From CALCHA01 sp035548175 (lineage in GTDB: Bacteria > Planctomycetota > Phycisphaerae > WQYP01): a stretch of DNA of 64,000 nucleotides. Shown piece by piece: positions 42,449 to 51,146 of the stretch. The stretch covers positions 1 through 64,000 of the forward strand of contig DASZTO010000014.1 in NCBI GenBank assembly GCA_035548175.1, in the 5' to 3' direction. Each line of letters opens with the position of its first letter. The first letter of the stretch is position 1. The notes beneath the pieces are model-generated. The model made no database searches. It had not been told where the DNA came from and saw only the letters and a list, made by a program, of their open reading frames with translations. A program made the translations under genes and the position numbers.

Positions 42449-42925
42449 GGGACCTCCAGGGGCACGGTACTCGGGGGCGGAGGGAAAAGCAACGCGGTGG
42501 TGGTGGGCGGGGTGGATTGGCCGGCGATGGGTGGCCTTGGGAGCGAAGGGTGGTGTGGGACGTCCAAGGTGCGCATGGAAAATGCCTGAAGGTGCGCAAG
42601 GCAGGTGTGAAAAATGCCGGAGGAATCGCAAGGTGCGCAAGGTGCGCATCGTTTTTTGCGGTGCGCGGCGGGGGGGGTGGGGGGTGGTGACGGGCGCGCG
42701 GAAGGGGTGGGTGTCCATGGTTCTTCTCACAATGCAGCCGGTGATGGCCAAGGCCAGGCGCGGGTGCGCGTGGTCATAAGAGAGAACGGATGGGAGGCGG
42801 GGAAGGTTCCCGGAAAGTTTGGATTTTTTTCGGGGGGGGCGAGCTGGAGGCGGCGTTGCTCGGGGTTGATGGGTTGGCGTGAAATGGGCTATCGTTTTTT
42901 AGTGCCAAATGAGGAAGGGAAGAAC
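42449..42925. other. 477-bp divergent gap with repeats
   Basis: Between the divergent M20 and VOC genes. Strongly G-rich plus strand. It holds the 9-bp repeats at 42565-42652 and a G-run near 42668-42680. No hexamer pair convincing as a promoter and no domain-bearing small ORF was found; long open frames here are Arg/Gly-rich. Confidence 0.6.
42565..42652. repeat. interrupted 9-bp repeats (GGTGCGCAA type)
   Basis: The unit CGCAAGGTG occurs in tandem at 42628-42636 and 42637-42645, followed by CGCATCG. Related GGTGCGCA copies lie at 42568 and 42591, and AAAATGCC occurs twice (42580, 42611), giving a two-level repeat. Confidence 0.7.
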
Positions 42926-43435
42926 ATGGGACTTCGGCGAATGGATAACGTTTTGATCGTCGTCGACGATCTGGAGGCGGTGAAGGCGTTCTTTATCCAA
43001 CTGGGGATGGAGCTTGAGGGGGCGGCGACGGTGGAAGGGCCGGAGGTGGGGGGGCTGATCGGGCTGAAGGATGTGCGGTCGACGGTTGCGATGCTGCGGC
43101 CGCCCGGTGGTGGAGGCGGGGTCGAGCTGGATAAGTTCCATACACCGAGCGCGGTGAGGTTTGGGCCGGTGGAGGCGCCGGTGAATGCGCTGGGATTGCG
43201 GCGGGTGATGTTCGCGGTGGATGACATGGACGAAGTTGTGGCGCGGGTGGTGGCGCATGGGGCGGAGCTGATCGGGCAGATGCGGTATGGGGATTCGTAT
43301 CAGCTGGCGTATGTTCGGGGGCCGGAGGGGATTATTGTGGCGCTGGCGGAGGAGATTCGGGGAGGGCGTGAGCGCGCGGGGAAGGGAGCAAGCCGGGCGA
43401 AATCGTTGTCACGATCCAAGCCACGAAAGAAGTGA
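42926..43435 (+). CDS. VOC (glyoxalase/bleomycin-resistance) family protein
   Basis: 169 aa. One VOC module pair: first half MDNVLIVVDDLEAVKAFFIQLGMELEG, second half LRRVMFAVDDMDEVVARVVAHGAEL and the closing strand LAYVRGPEGIIVALAEE with a candidate metal Glu. The C-terminal 25 residues are Lys/Arg/Ser-rich (GASRAKSLSRSKPRKK). The family covers glyoxalases, dioxygenases and resistance proteins, so the reaction is open. The ATG at 42926 has GAGGAAGGGA upstream. Confidence 0.85.
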   Translation: MGLRRMDNVLIVVDDLEAVKAFFIQLGMELEGAATVEGPEVGGLIGLKDVRSTVAMLRPPGGGGGVELDKFHTPSAVRFGPVEAPVNALGLRRVMFAVDDMDEVVARVVAHGAELIGQMRYGDSYQLAYVRGPEGIIVALAEEIRGGRERAGKGASRAKSLSRSKPRKK

Positions 43436-43653
43436 AGGACTCGGTGGGGCGTAGTTCCTATTCCGGGTAGCGATCGCCCAAGGCGTTCCCCCCTTCCCCC
43501 CCACGCTCCCTCACGGTCGCGTCTCGGAGGTTTACCCGGATCGAGAGCTACACCTCGGCGGTGTGGGGGGAGAAAAAATGGTTGCGTTGTTTGGGGTGGG
43601 CGGGGAGACTTGAGGGGACTTCGGGTGGTCAGTTCTTTGGAGGAGGTTCTTTG

Positions 43654-45234
43654 ATGAGTCGGTCTGCGATGTGGAGAGGGGCGGTGGCGGCGGTGTTGGC
43701 GGCGGGGGCGGGTGTGGCGTGGGGGCAGGCGACGGGAGGTGCTGGGGGGTTTGATCGGGCGGGGTTTGTGGCGAAGTTGGCGAGCGGGCAGGCGGGGGCA
43801 GGGGATGTGGCGAAGCTGCCGAGCGCGGCGCTGGGGCCGCTGTATGACGCGTGGATGGATGAGGGGACGCCGGAGAAGGCGCGAGCGGCGTTGGGGGAGG
43901 GGCTGGTGAAGCTGCACGCGCGGGTGCGGGAGGAGAAGTCGAAGGCGTTGATGGCGGCGATGCGTGCGTGGTATGTGCGGTCGGGACCGGCGGTGTATCG
44001 GGCGGGGAAGCATGATGGGTCGCAGGGGGATGAGCTGGCGGGGCAGGCGTTGGACAAGATTGTGGATACGCCGGCGGATGCGTATGCATTGGCGAAGGCG
44101 GCGGTGGATGCGGGGAGCAAGGACGCGCTGGTGTGGTATTACTATCAGTCGCGGATGCCGGACGACGGGCCGCGGGATAAGGCAGTAGGGGCGGCGGTGA
44201 CGTGCGAGCATTTGTGGGAGGAGGCGGCGTATCCGGCGGAAAGGCGGATGTATGCGTTGCTGCGGTGCGCGGCGGCGTTGAGCTGGGCGGGGAATGCGGA
44301 TGCGGTGAAGGAGGCGAAGGTGCCGGCGGGAGAGGCGCAGCGGTTGTTTGTGGAGGCGATGGGGTTGTTGCCGAAGATTGCGGCGGAGAAGCCCGGGCTG
44401 CCAAGTCCGGACGAGCTTTTGTCGCTGGCGGAGCTGGTGAGCAATCGGCTGGACAAGAACGATGCGACGACGACGTTCAACCGGGTGTTTCCGGCGTTCA
44501 ACAAGGCGTTTCCGAACAACGCGCAGGTGCTGGCGTATGCGGCGACTTTTTACACGCGGTGGGCGTGGGAAGCGCGTGGCAACGGCGTGGCGAACACGGT
44601 GACGGATGCGGGGTGGCAGCAGTTTGGTCGTCGGCTGGATCAGGCGGAGCAGTATGTGAAGCAATCGGTGGCGGCGGATCCGGCGGCGGCGGAGGGGCCG
44701 ACGGCGATGCTGACGATCGCGGTGGGGAAGAGTTTCCCGAGGCCGGTGATGGAGAAGTGGTACACGCGGGCGATGAATGCGAACCCGGACAATTTCACGG
44801 CATGCATGGCGAAGCTGAATTATCTGTTGCCGCAGTGGTATGGGTCGGCGGAGGATTGCCTGGCGTTCGGGCGGGAATGCGCGGAGCATGGGACGGGTTT
44901 GAACCGGATACCGCTGATTTTGGTGGAGGCGCATCGGGAGTTGCGTGCGCTGTCGGAGGATCAGGCGGCGTATATGAAGGATGTGCGGGTGTGGGCGGAT
45001 ATACAATCGGCGTATGAGAAGGTGCTGGACGAGGAGACGGGGAAGGTTCCGGAGCGGCAGGTGCGGGTGGACCGGGCGATGTATCTGAAGTATGCGGCGG
45101 AGTGCGAGCAGTGGGGGGATTTCCTGGACTTATCGAACAAGTTCGGGGATGAGGTGGATATGGAGACGGTGGGGGGGAAGACGTTGCTGGAGTTTTATAA
45201 GAGGAAGGCGGCGCAGGCGGCGGACAAGGGGTGA
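43654..45234 (+). CDS. exported helical-repeat (TPR-like) protein, unknown
   Basis: 526 aa. Signal peptide (AAVLAAGAGVAWGQ) followed by an all-helical region with repeated A/L/Y/W spacing typical of TPR or Sel1-like solenoids (AAVTCEHLWEEAAYPAERRMYALLRCAAALSW, EKWYTRAMNANPDNFTACMAKLNYLL). No family is assigned. Similar large planctomycete proteins sit in envelope loci. The ATG at 43654 has GAGGAGG about 7 nt upstream. It lies beside the pectinolytic genes but points away from them. The DNA is G-rich with many GCG/GTG codons. Confidence 0.68.
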   Translation: MSRSAMWRGAVAAVLAAGAGVAWGQATGGAGGFDRAGFVAKLASGQAGAGDVAKLPSAALGPLYDAWMDEGTPEKARAALGEGLVKLHARVREEKSKALMAAMRAWYVRSGPAVYRAGKHDGSQGDELAGQALDKIVDTPADAYALAKAAVDAGSKDALVWYYYQSRMPDDGPRDKAVGAAVTCEHLWEEAAYPAERRMYALLRCAAALSWAGNADAVKEAKVPAGEAQRLFVEAMGLLPKIAAEKPGLPSPDELLSLAELVSNRLDKNDATTTFNRVFPAFNKAFPNNAQVLAYAATFYTRWAWEARGNGVANTVTDAGWQQFGRRLDQAEQYVKQSVAADPAAAEGPTAMLTIAVGKSFPRPVMEKWYTRAMNANPDNFTACMAKLNYLLPQWYGSAEDCLAFGRECAEHGTGLNRIPLILVEAHRELRALSEDQAAYMKDVRVWADIQSAYEKVLDEETGKVPERQVRVDRAMYLKYAAECEQWGDFLDLSNKFGDEVDMETVGGKTLLEFYKRKAAQAADKG

Positions 45235-45341
45235 GGGATTGGGTGAACGGGTGAAATTGGGGCGGGGGCGAAGCAGTGGTGCGGGGCGGGAGACATTTCA
45301 GGGGATCGGCTGCGGCCGATATGCGGGCGGGGACGCCCGCG

Positions 45342-46721
45342 TTACGTGGAGCGTTTGCGGCGGAGGAGGAGGGCGGCGGGAAGGAGGAGGGTGGCGAGGG
45401 TGGCGGGTTCGGGGACGGGGGTGGATTCGAAGGCGCCCAGGTCGGGGGCGGGGCCGGCGTAGGGGAGGCCGAGGTCCATGCCGGCGTCGATGAGGTCGGA
45501 GGTGGGGGTGAGGTGGAGGAAGGCGATGTCGGGGAGGGAGCCGTCTGGGTTGCGGGCGGCGGTGAGTTGGGAGGCGTCGAGGCTTTGGAAGTCGGCGGCG
45601 GTGACGGTGAGGGGGAGGGTGAAGGAGTTGTCGGCGACCATTTCGCCGGATTCGTTGAGGTTGGAGACGAGGGTGCCTTTGTAGGCGAGGTTGTTGTGAA
45701 GGACTTCGCGGGTGCCGGGGACGGACGAGGTGGGGCCGGGCTGGGTGTCGGTGGCTTCGAGCATGTTGAAGTCAGCGGCCTTGTTGTTGTAGGCGGAGTT
45801 GTTGGACCAGACGGCGGCCTGGCCGGGCTGGTGGTTGGCGTAGAAGCCGTTGGCGCCGTTGTCGGCGGAGACGCAGTCGGTGACGGTGTGGACGGGTGGC
45901 GGGGAGGGGAAGGCACCGCCGGTGTCGCCGAAGCCGCCGATTTTGAAACCGTTGGCGTTGCCGTCGAAGCGGCCGTTGTCATAGGCCCAGCAATGGTCGA
46001 AGGTGACGCCGCCGCCGGGGTTGGTGATGCAGTCGTAGCCGTCGTCGGAGTTTCCCCAGGAGCGGTCGCCGGAGAAGAGGTTGCCGGAACCCTGGGAGTG
46101 GCATCCGAAGCCGTCGGTGTTGCCGGCGGAGATGTTGGCGATGCCGACGAGGTTGTAGGAGTCGCAGTTTTTGACGGTGGTGTTGGAGGCGTGGCCGAGG
46201 AGGTAGACGCCGTTGCCCTGATCGTCGCGTGTGACGATGGTGTTGAGGGTGTTGCCGTTGCCGGCGATGCGCCAGTTGTCGGCTTGTTTCTGGGTGCCGG
46301 CCTGGACGCCGGTGACATCGAAGCCGGAGAAGGTGTTGTTGGAGCCGGTGACTTCGATGGCGCAGACGCGGAGGTTGGCGGGGGACATGGCGGAGAAATC
46401 GAGGACGGGTCGGGCGTCGCCGGGATAGGCGGCGTAGGTGATGTTGGATTTGGAGAAGTTGAGGCCGTAGTTGTAGGTGGCGTCGGTGGCGGCGGGGGTG
46501 GCGAAGTTGGTGTAAGTGCCGGCGCGGAGATAGACGGTGTCGCCGGAGTTGGCGGCGGATTGGGCTTTGGTGAGGGAGGCGAAGGGGTGGGCGAGAGAGC
46601 CGTCGGCGGAGTCGGAGCCGGTGGGGGAGACGTAGAAGGTGGCGGCGTGGGCGAGGGCGGGGAGGAGGATCGCAGCGTAGGCGGAAGGGAAGGCGAGACG
46701 CCTGAGGCGAAGGGACGTCAT
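45342..46721 (-). CDS. PL9-type pectate lyase with PEP-CTERM anchor
   Basis: 459-aa exported right-handed beta-helix lyase. Signal peptide ends in LPALAHA. Core: FYVSPTGSDSADGSLAHPF, YLRAGTYT, GNTDGFGCHSQGSGN, WGNSDDGYDC and GNANGFKIGG. In PL9 enzymes the lysine of NGFK is the catalytic base and the Asp cluster binds calcium; both are visible. The C-terminus is a PEP-CTERM signal (TPVPEPATLATLLLPAALLLRRKR) that an exosortase would process. AGAGGT precedes the ATG at 46721. It should cut polygalacturonate. Next to the cohesin-like and PL4 genes. Confidence 0.88.
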   Translation of the reverse strand: MTSLRLRRLAFPSAYAAILLPALAHAATFYVSPTGSDSADGSLAHPFASLTKAQSAANSGDTVYLRAGTYTNFATPAATDATYNYGLNFSKSNITYAAYPGDARPVLDFSAMSPANLRVCAIEVTGSNNTFSGFDVTGVQAGTQKQADNWRIAGNGNTLNTIVTRDDQGNGVYLLGHASNTTVKNCDSYNLVGIANISAGNTDGFGCHSQGSGNLFSGDRSWGNSDDGYDCITNPGGGVTFDHCWAYDNGRFDGNANGFKIGGFGDTGGAFPSPPPVHTVTDCVSADNGANGFYANHQPGQAAVWSNNSAYNNKAADFNMLEATDTQPGPTSSVPGTREVLHNNLAYKGTLVSNLNESGEMVADNSFTLPLTVTAADFQSLDASQLTAARNPDGSLPDIAFLHLTPTSDLIDAGMDLGLPYAGPAPDLGAFESTPVPEPATLATLLLPAALLLRRKRST

Positions 46722-46764
46722 TCGGTGAAACCTCTTGATGCGGGATGGATTCATGGGGCGGTCA

Positions 46765-47400
46765 TCATCGCGCGCGGCGGGGGGAGAGGAAGAGCGGGAG
46801 GCCGAGGAGTGCGAGGGCGATGGTGGCGGGTTCGGGCGTGGGAACGGTGAATTGGGTGACGGTGGTGGGATCGAGGCCGTTGGCGGCGTAGTCGACGGTT
46901 TGGAAGCCGGTCGTGTTAATGTCCTGAAGGGTAAAGGTGGTGGAGGCGGTGACGTTACCGAGGAGGAGGGTGGCAATGGGAACATTTCCGGAGGCATCGG
47001 CATCGACGCCGTTGGGGAAGTTGACGTTTTGATCTGCATAGATGCTGGCCGTGGTGGCGGGATAGGTGGACGTGGTGCCGTTCTGGGTTTCGTCGAAGGC
47101 GGAGTTGCGGGTGAAGGAGGTGATAGTCCCGGGGCCGTCGGTGATTGAAGCGGTAATCCCGAAGCTGTAGAGGCCGCCGTCACTGTTTATCTGGGAGGAG
47201 CCAGTGCCGGTGATTGCTTCGTTGAGATAAATGGGGAGTGAAACGGTATGCGCGGTGGCGTCGATGGTGGGGGTGCCGGCTGTGAAGGTGTAGGAATAGG
47301 TGGCGGCATGAGCGGTGGCGTTTGTGAAGCCGGCGGCGGCCAGGAAGGCCCCGGCAAGTATGGAGCGGCTGGAGAGTGGCGGGCGTTTAAAAGAAAGCAT
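46765..47400 (-). CDS. cohesin-like PEP-CTERM protein
   Basis: 211 aa. Signal peptide, a beta-sandwich domain, then PEP-CTERM (PTPEPATIALALLGLPLF, basic end). The domain has the cohesin-type order: HTVSLPIYLNEA, GLYSFGITASITDG, NSAFDET, ATLLLGNVTASTTFTLQDIN and a last strand VDYAANGLDP. I call it cohesin-like from this pattern; no search was done. A cohesin would bind the dockerin on the neighbouring PL4 enzyme. The ATG at 47400 is chosen because GAGAGG lies 6 nt before it; the ATG at 47406 has no room for a ribosome site. Confidence 0.7.
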   Translation of the reverse strand: MLSFKRPPLSSRSILAGAFLAAAGFTNATAHAATYSYTFTAGTPTIDATAHTVSLPIYLNEAITGTGSSQINSDGGLYSFGITASITDGPGTITSFTRNSAFDETQNGTTSTYPATTASIYADQNVNFPNGVDADASGNVPIATLLLGNVTASTTFTLQDINTTGFQTVDYAANGLDPTTVTQFTVPTPEPATIALALLGLPLFLSPRRAR

Positions 47401-47419
47401 GTGCATCCTCTCAGGTTGA

Positions 47420-49921
47420 TCAATAGGTGTAGGTGAGGCCGACGTCTTGCCGGTCGCGCAGGGAATCGATGGCGTCGATGACGCCGCTGTTGTCGTAGTC
47501 GAAGTACCAGAGGTAATTGGCGCTACCGGCGGCGGCGTTGAGCGCCTTGCGGAAGGCGAGGGTATCGAGACTGTCGACGGTACCGTTGCCGTCGGCATCG
47601 CCGAAGAGGCGGTGGAAGTTGAGGGTGGAGTTGGAGGCGAGGGATTGGTTGTAGGCGTCGTGGACGGCGGAGGAGTTGACGGTGAGGTCGTAGACGCCAT
47701 TGGCGATGGAGTTCCCTACGACGCCGTTGCCGCTGAAGGTGACGATGTAGGTGAGGCCGCCGTCGGAGGAGGACCAGGAGAGGGTGGGAAGAGTGCCGAT
47801 GGGGCCGGCGCCGTTGACGGAGGGGTGGAGGGCGAGGGTTACCGCGCCGGCGGAAAGGGTGACGGCGCTGGAGAAGTGCAGGGTGATGCTGGTGATCATG
47901 GAGCGTTGGGCGCTGCCGTCGTTGATGGTGATGGAGGCGAGGGTGGGGGCGGCGGGGACGACGGTGGCGGTGGTGGAACCGCTTATCGAGCCGGTGGTGG
48001 CGGTGATGGTGCCGGAGGTGGGGGCGGAGGGGGTGGCGAGGAGGCCGGTGCCGTCGATGGCGCCGAGGGTGGAGGACCAGGTGAAGTTGGCGGGGATGGG
48101 GTTGCCGTTCTGGTCTTTGGCGGTGGCGGTGAATTGCTGCTGGGAGTTGAGGGGGAGGTTGGGATTGTTGGGGGTGACGGTGACGGATTTGACGACGGGG
48201 GCGTTGGTGAGGGAGGCGGTGGTGACGAGGTCGAGGGCATCGAAGACGATCCAGGGTCCGAGCCAGGCGTCGGTGTCGGAGGAGCCGGAGACGACGGAGA
48301 TATCGAGGGTGTTCGTTCCGGTTTTGAGTTTGCTGGTGGCGATGGCGTAGGTTTCCATGACGTAATCGCCCTGCCAGTTGCCGGTGGTGATGCCGCGGGA
48401 AGTAGGTTCGGTGGGGGCGCCGGGATAGGTGGCGGTGCCTCCGTTGACGCTGACGCCGGGGCGTCCGCCGGCGCCGGAGCGGGTCATGCCGATGCGAAGG
48501 GTGAGGGGGGTGGCGGCCTGGGCGGCGGTGAGGGTGAAGGTGATGCGGATGTCGGTGTCGTTGGGATCGGTGGCGGAGTTGAATTCTTTCCATTCGGCCA
48601 TGGGGAAGGAACTGGCGCTGGAACTGCCGATGGTATATGTGGCGAGGCCGGTGGTGTCGGCCCAGGGGGACATGCGGGAATCAGAGGGGTGCATGTTCTG
48701 GATTTTGTCGGCGTTGAGGAATTCGTTGGGGGTGCCGTCGAAGCTGCCGATGGACCAGATTTCGGGCGGGGTGTAGAGAGTGCTGACGATGTTGGCTTTG
48801 GAAGTGGCGCCGGCGGAGATGGTGACGGTGGTAGTGCCGACTGCGAGTTGGTTCTGATAGAGGGTTTCGGTGTAGGTGCCGGGGAGAATGCCGGTGATGG
48901 TGTAATTGCCGGAGGCGTCGGGGGTGGTCCAGTATTGTGCGGCGGCGTTGGAAAGAGCGACGGTGGGGGTCATGCCGCTGGCGGCGCCGGATTCGATGCC
49001 GGTGAGGGTACCGCGGCCGGAGGGGGGGATGTAGCCTTGGAGGCCGATCTGGCTGATGAAGGAGTAATCGGGGGTGGTGGGCGTGGAGCCGTCGGTGAAC
49101 TGGAGAGCGAAGGGGCCTTTGAGGCCGGGGCGATAGGCTTCGGTTTGGGAGTGACCGGAGAAGGTGTAGTTGTAGAGTTCCTCGGCAGCGCCGGTTCCCT
49201 GGAAGTCGATGTCTTTGTAGAAGGGTCCGCCGGAGGAGGTTTCGCGGTTGCCGATGAACATGAACGCGCCGAAGGAGTTGCCGCCGGAGGCGCCGGTGGC
49301 GCCGTAATAGGGGGAGGTGATGGCTTCGTTTTCGCCGTAATACTTGGAGGAGGTGGTGCCGGTGGCGCTGTTTCCGAAGACATCGGAGCTTTCGATGGCG
49401 CCGGTGGAGGAGGTGTTGTCGGAGGCAGCGGGGTGGTTGGTGAAGATATTCCAGTTGAGATACATGATGAAGCGCATTTCGCCGGGGGAGGGGGCGGCGG
49501 CGTTTCCGTCGTAGAAGGCCATGTAGACGTCGTTGTCGCCCTTTTTGGCCATGTAGTAGACGGTGACGCCGGTGCCGGAGGCGCCGCTGTCATTGCAGGT
49601 GATGCAGATCCACTGGTTGTTGGGGTCGGTGGTGGCGGTGACGGCGGTGGCGGAGGAGAGTCCGGACTCGTAATGGGAATGGCGGGAGGTGGAGGAATAG
49701 GGGGCTTCGAGCTCGGTGCCGTTGAATTTGGTGGAGGTGAGGTCGCCGATGGAACCGCCGGCGGAGGTATCGCGTGCGACGGAAAAGACAAGGTTGGCGC
49801 CGGTGTCGATGGTGAAGGCGTGGCTGGTGGTGGTGAGGCCGAAGGAGAAGAGAATGCGGGATTCCAGGGCGGCGAAGAGAGCGGAGCGCGGGCGGTGGGG
49901 TGTGGAACGTTTTCGCGCCAT
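47420..49921 (-). CDS. PL4 rhamnogalacturonan endolyase with dockerin
   Basis: 833-aa exported multidomain enzyme. N-terminal LESRILFS is a planctomycete export-like motif. The PL4 catalytic domain comes first, then a FnIII-like domain (GRGTLTGIESG) and a beta-sandwich CBM-like domain with the PL4 signature IWSIGSFDGTPNEFLNAD, MHPSDSRMSPW and FPMAEWKEFN. A Big_2-type Ig domain follows, and a dockerin ends the protein: two Ca-loop segments GDADGNGTVDSLD and DYDNSGVIDAID. It should cleave rhamnogalacturonan I. GGAG lies 9 nt before the ATG. Confidence 0.88.
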   Translation of the reverse strand: MARKRSTPHRPRSALFAALESRILFSFGLTTTSHAFTIDTGANLVFSVARDTSAGGSIGDLTSTKFNGTELEAPYSSTSRHSHYESGLSSATAVTATTDPNNQWICITCNDSGASGTGVTVYYMAKKGDNDVYMAFYDGNAAAPSPGEMRFIMYLNWNIFTNHPAASDNTSSTGAIESSDVFGNSATGTTSSKYYGENEAITSPYYGATGASGGNSFGAFMFIGNRETSSGGPFYKDIDFQGTGAAEELYNYTFSGHSQTEAYRPGLKGPFALQFTDGSTPTTPDYSFISQIGLQGYIPPSGRGTLTGIESGAASGMTPTVALSNAAAQYWTTPDASGNYTITGILPGTYTETLYQNQLAVGTTTVTISAGATSKANIVSTLYTPPEIWSIGSFDGTPNEFLNADKIQNMHPSDSRMSPWADTTGLATYTIGSSSASSFPMAEWKEFNSATDPNDTDIRITFTLTAAQAATPLTLRIGMTRSGAGGRPGVSVNGGTATYPGAPTEPTSRGITTGNWQGDYVMETYAIATSKLKTGTNTLDISVVSGSSDTDAWLGPWIVFDALDLVTTASLTNAPVVKSVTVTPNNPNLPLNSQQQFTATAKDQNGNPIPANFTWSSTLGAIDGTGLLATPSAPTSGTITATTGSISGSTTATVVPAAPTLASITINDGSAQRSMITSITLHFSSAVTLSAGAVTLALHPSVNGAGPIGTLPTLSWSSSDGGLTYIVTFSGNGVVGNSIANGVYDLTVNSSAVHDAYNQSLASNSTLNFHRLFGDADGNGTVDSLDTLAFRKALNAAAGSANYLWYFDYDNSGVIDAIDSLRDRQDVGLTYTY

Positions 49922-50020
49922 AAAGGCAAACTCCGCAGGAAGATAGAACCGGTAGGGGCCGGCGGCGGGGGGTGGCCGGATCGCTGGAGGAAGTACCGTC
50001 GTCCGATAGCGAGGGCCGAG

Positions 50021-50091
50021 TAAAATACCACCGTTTTTGGGGTAAGCCAAACGAAAGTATGGGGAGCATAGGTAAAAATGGGGGTATTTTA
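50021..50091. repeat. 18-bp imperfect inverted repeat at the end of the permease gene
   Basis: Left arm TAAAATACCACCGTTTTT (50021-50038) and the reverse complement of the right arm (50074-50091) match at 16 of 18 positions, with a 35-nt loop. The right arm contains the stop codon of the gene at 50089. The hairpin could stabilise or end that mRNA before the PL4 gene. Confidence 0.65.
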
Positions 50092-51024
50092 GGAGCGGCT
50101 GGGGGCGAGGGTGTCGCGGAGGGCGTCGCCGAGGAAGTTGAGGGAGAGGAGCGCGAGGGAGAGGCCGAGGCAGGGCCAGGTGATGAGCCACCAGCGGGTG
50201 TGGACGGGGTTCATGGCGTCGATGCCCTGGGCGGCGAGGTTTCCCCAGGAGGGGAGGGGGTCCTGGATGCCCAGGCCGAGGAAGGAGAGGAAGGATTCGG
50301 AGAGGATGGCGTTGGGGACGGTGAGGGTGCCGTAGACGATGATGGTGCCCAGGAGGTTGGGGAGGATGTGACGGAGGAGGATGCGGCGGGGGGGGAGTCC
50401 GAGCGCGCGGGCGGCTTCGACGAAGGGCTGGTCGCGGAGGGAGAGGACCTGGCCGCGGATGACGCGGGCCATGGTGAGCCAGGAGACGGCGCCGATGCCG
50501 ATGAGGAGGATGAGGATGTTGGCCCAGTTGGAGGCAGCGATGGGGCGGAGCCAGCGGGCATTGCCGGTGACGGGGTCGGGGTGTTTGAGGAGGTATTCGA
50601 GAGGTCCGACGAAGGAGACGCGCATGAGGATGACGAGGAGGATGTAGGGGAGGCCGTACATGACGTCGACGACGCGCATGAGAAAGGCGTCGGTGCGTCC
50701 GCCGGCGTAACCGGCGAGGAGGCCGACGGAGGCCCCGATGAGGATGGCGATGAGGGCGGAGGCGATGCCGATGGACAGGGAGATGGCGCCGCCGAGGAGG
50801 AAGCGTGCGGTGAGGTCTCGGCCGAGGGAATCGGTGCCGAGGGGGAACTGGCGGGAGGGGGGCTCTTTGACGTGCTGGAGCTGGTGCTGATCGGCGTATG
50901 CGGATTTGGTCCAGGGGATGGAGGCGAAGCAGGCGATGGCGAGTGCGAGGAGGATGATGAGGCCGAGGATGGCGGGGGGGTGGCGGGAGAAGCGTCGGAG
51001 GGCGAGGGCGGCGGGAGAAGGCAT
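50089..51024 (-). CDS. ABC transporter permease, DppC/OppC-like (minus-strand copy)
   Basis: 311-aa permease of the peptide/oligosaccharide ABC class with five to six membrane segments. Signature: GTDSLGRDLTARFLLGG near residue 65 and the EAA loop FVEAARALGLPPRRILLRHILPN, ending ESFLSFLGLGIQDPLPSWG. It is unpaired with a DppB partner on this strand and divergent from the SBP-DppB-DppC-DppD operon, which holds a second OppC-like permease. Possibly it replaces or joins that permease. The downstream end carries the 50021-50091 hairpin. Confidence 0.88.
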   Translation of the reverse strand: MPSPAALALRRFSRHPPAILGLIILLALAIACFASIPWTKSAYADQHQLQHVKEPPSRQFPLGTDSLGRDLTARFLLGGAISLSIGIASALIAILIGASVGLLAGYAGGRTDAFLMRVVDVMYGLPYILLVILMRVSFVGPLEYLLKHPDPVTGNARWLRPIAASNWANILILLIGIGAVSWLTMARVIRGQVLSLRDQPFVEAARALGLPPRRILLRHILPNLLGTIIVYGTLTVPNAILSESFLSFLGLGIQDPLPSWGNLAAQGIDAMNPVHTRWWLITWPCLGLSLALLSLNFLGDALRDTLAPSRS

Positions 51025-51033
51025 GGAGCGAAT

Positions 51034-51061
51034 AGTAAATGGTGAATGGTAAATGGTAAAT
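51034..51061. repeat. 7-bp-period array
   Basis: AGTAAAT, GGTGAAT, GGTAAAT, GGTAAAT in tandem (51034-51061), in the divergent gap between the minus-strand permease and the binding-protein gene. Confidence 0.85.
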
Positions 51062-51146
51062 GTGGCGGGGGCAGGGGCGACTTGAGGTTGTGTTTTGGTG
51101 GCGGGGTTTTAGGATGGGGCGCGTGGGCGGAAGCATGGAGTGCGTA

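Noticed and set aside
42500..42560. promoter in the M20/VOC gap
   Set aside because: No hexamer pair with acceptable spacing; G-rich throughout.
43300..45006. 568-codon minus-strand frame over the helical-repeat gene
   Set aside because: Arg/His/Pro-rich shadow; the plus-strand product has a signal peptide and a good ribosome site.
45276..46850. 524-codon open frame opposite the PL9 gene
   Set aside because: Low-complexity Gly/Val/Glu product; the PL9 gene on the other strand has clear catalytic motifs and a signal peptide.
47447..50023. 858-codon open frame opposite the PL4 gene
   Set aside because: Product is almost only Gly, Val, Ala, Asp and Glu with no domain; it mirrors the third-position bias of the PL4 gene.
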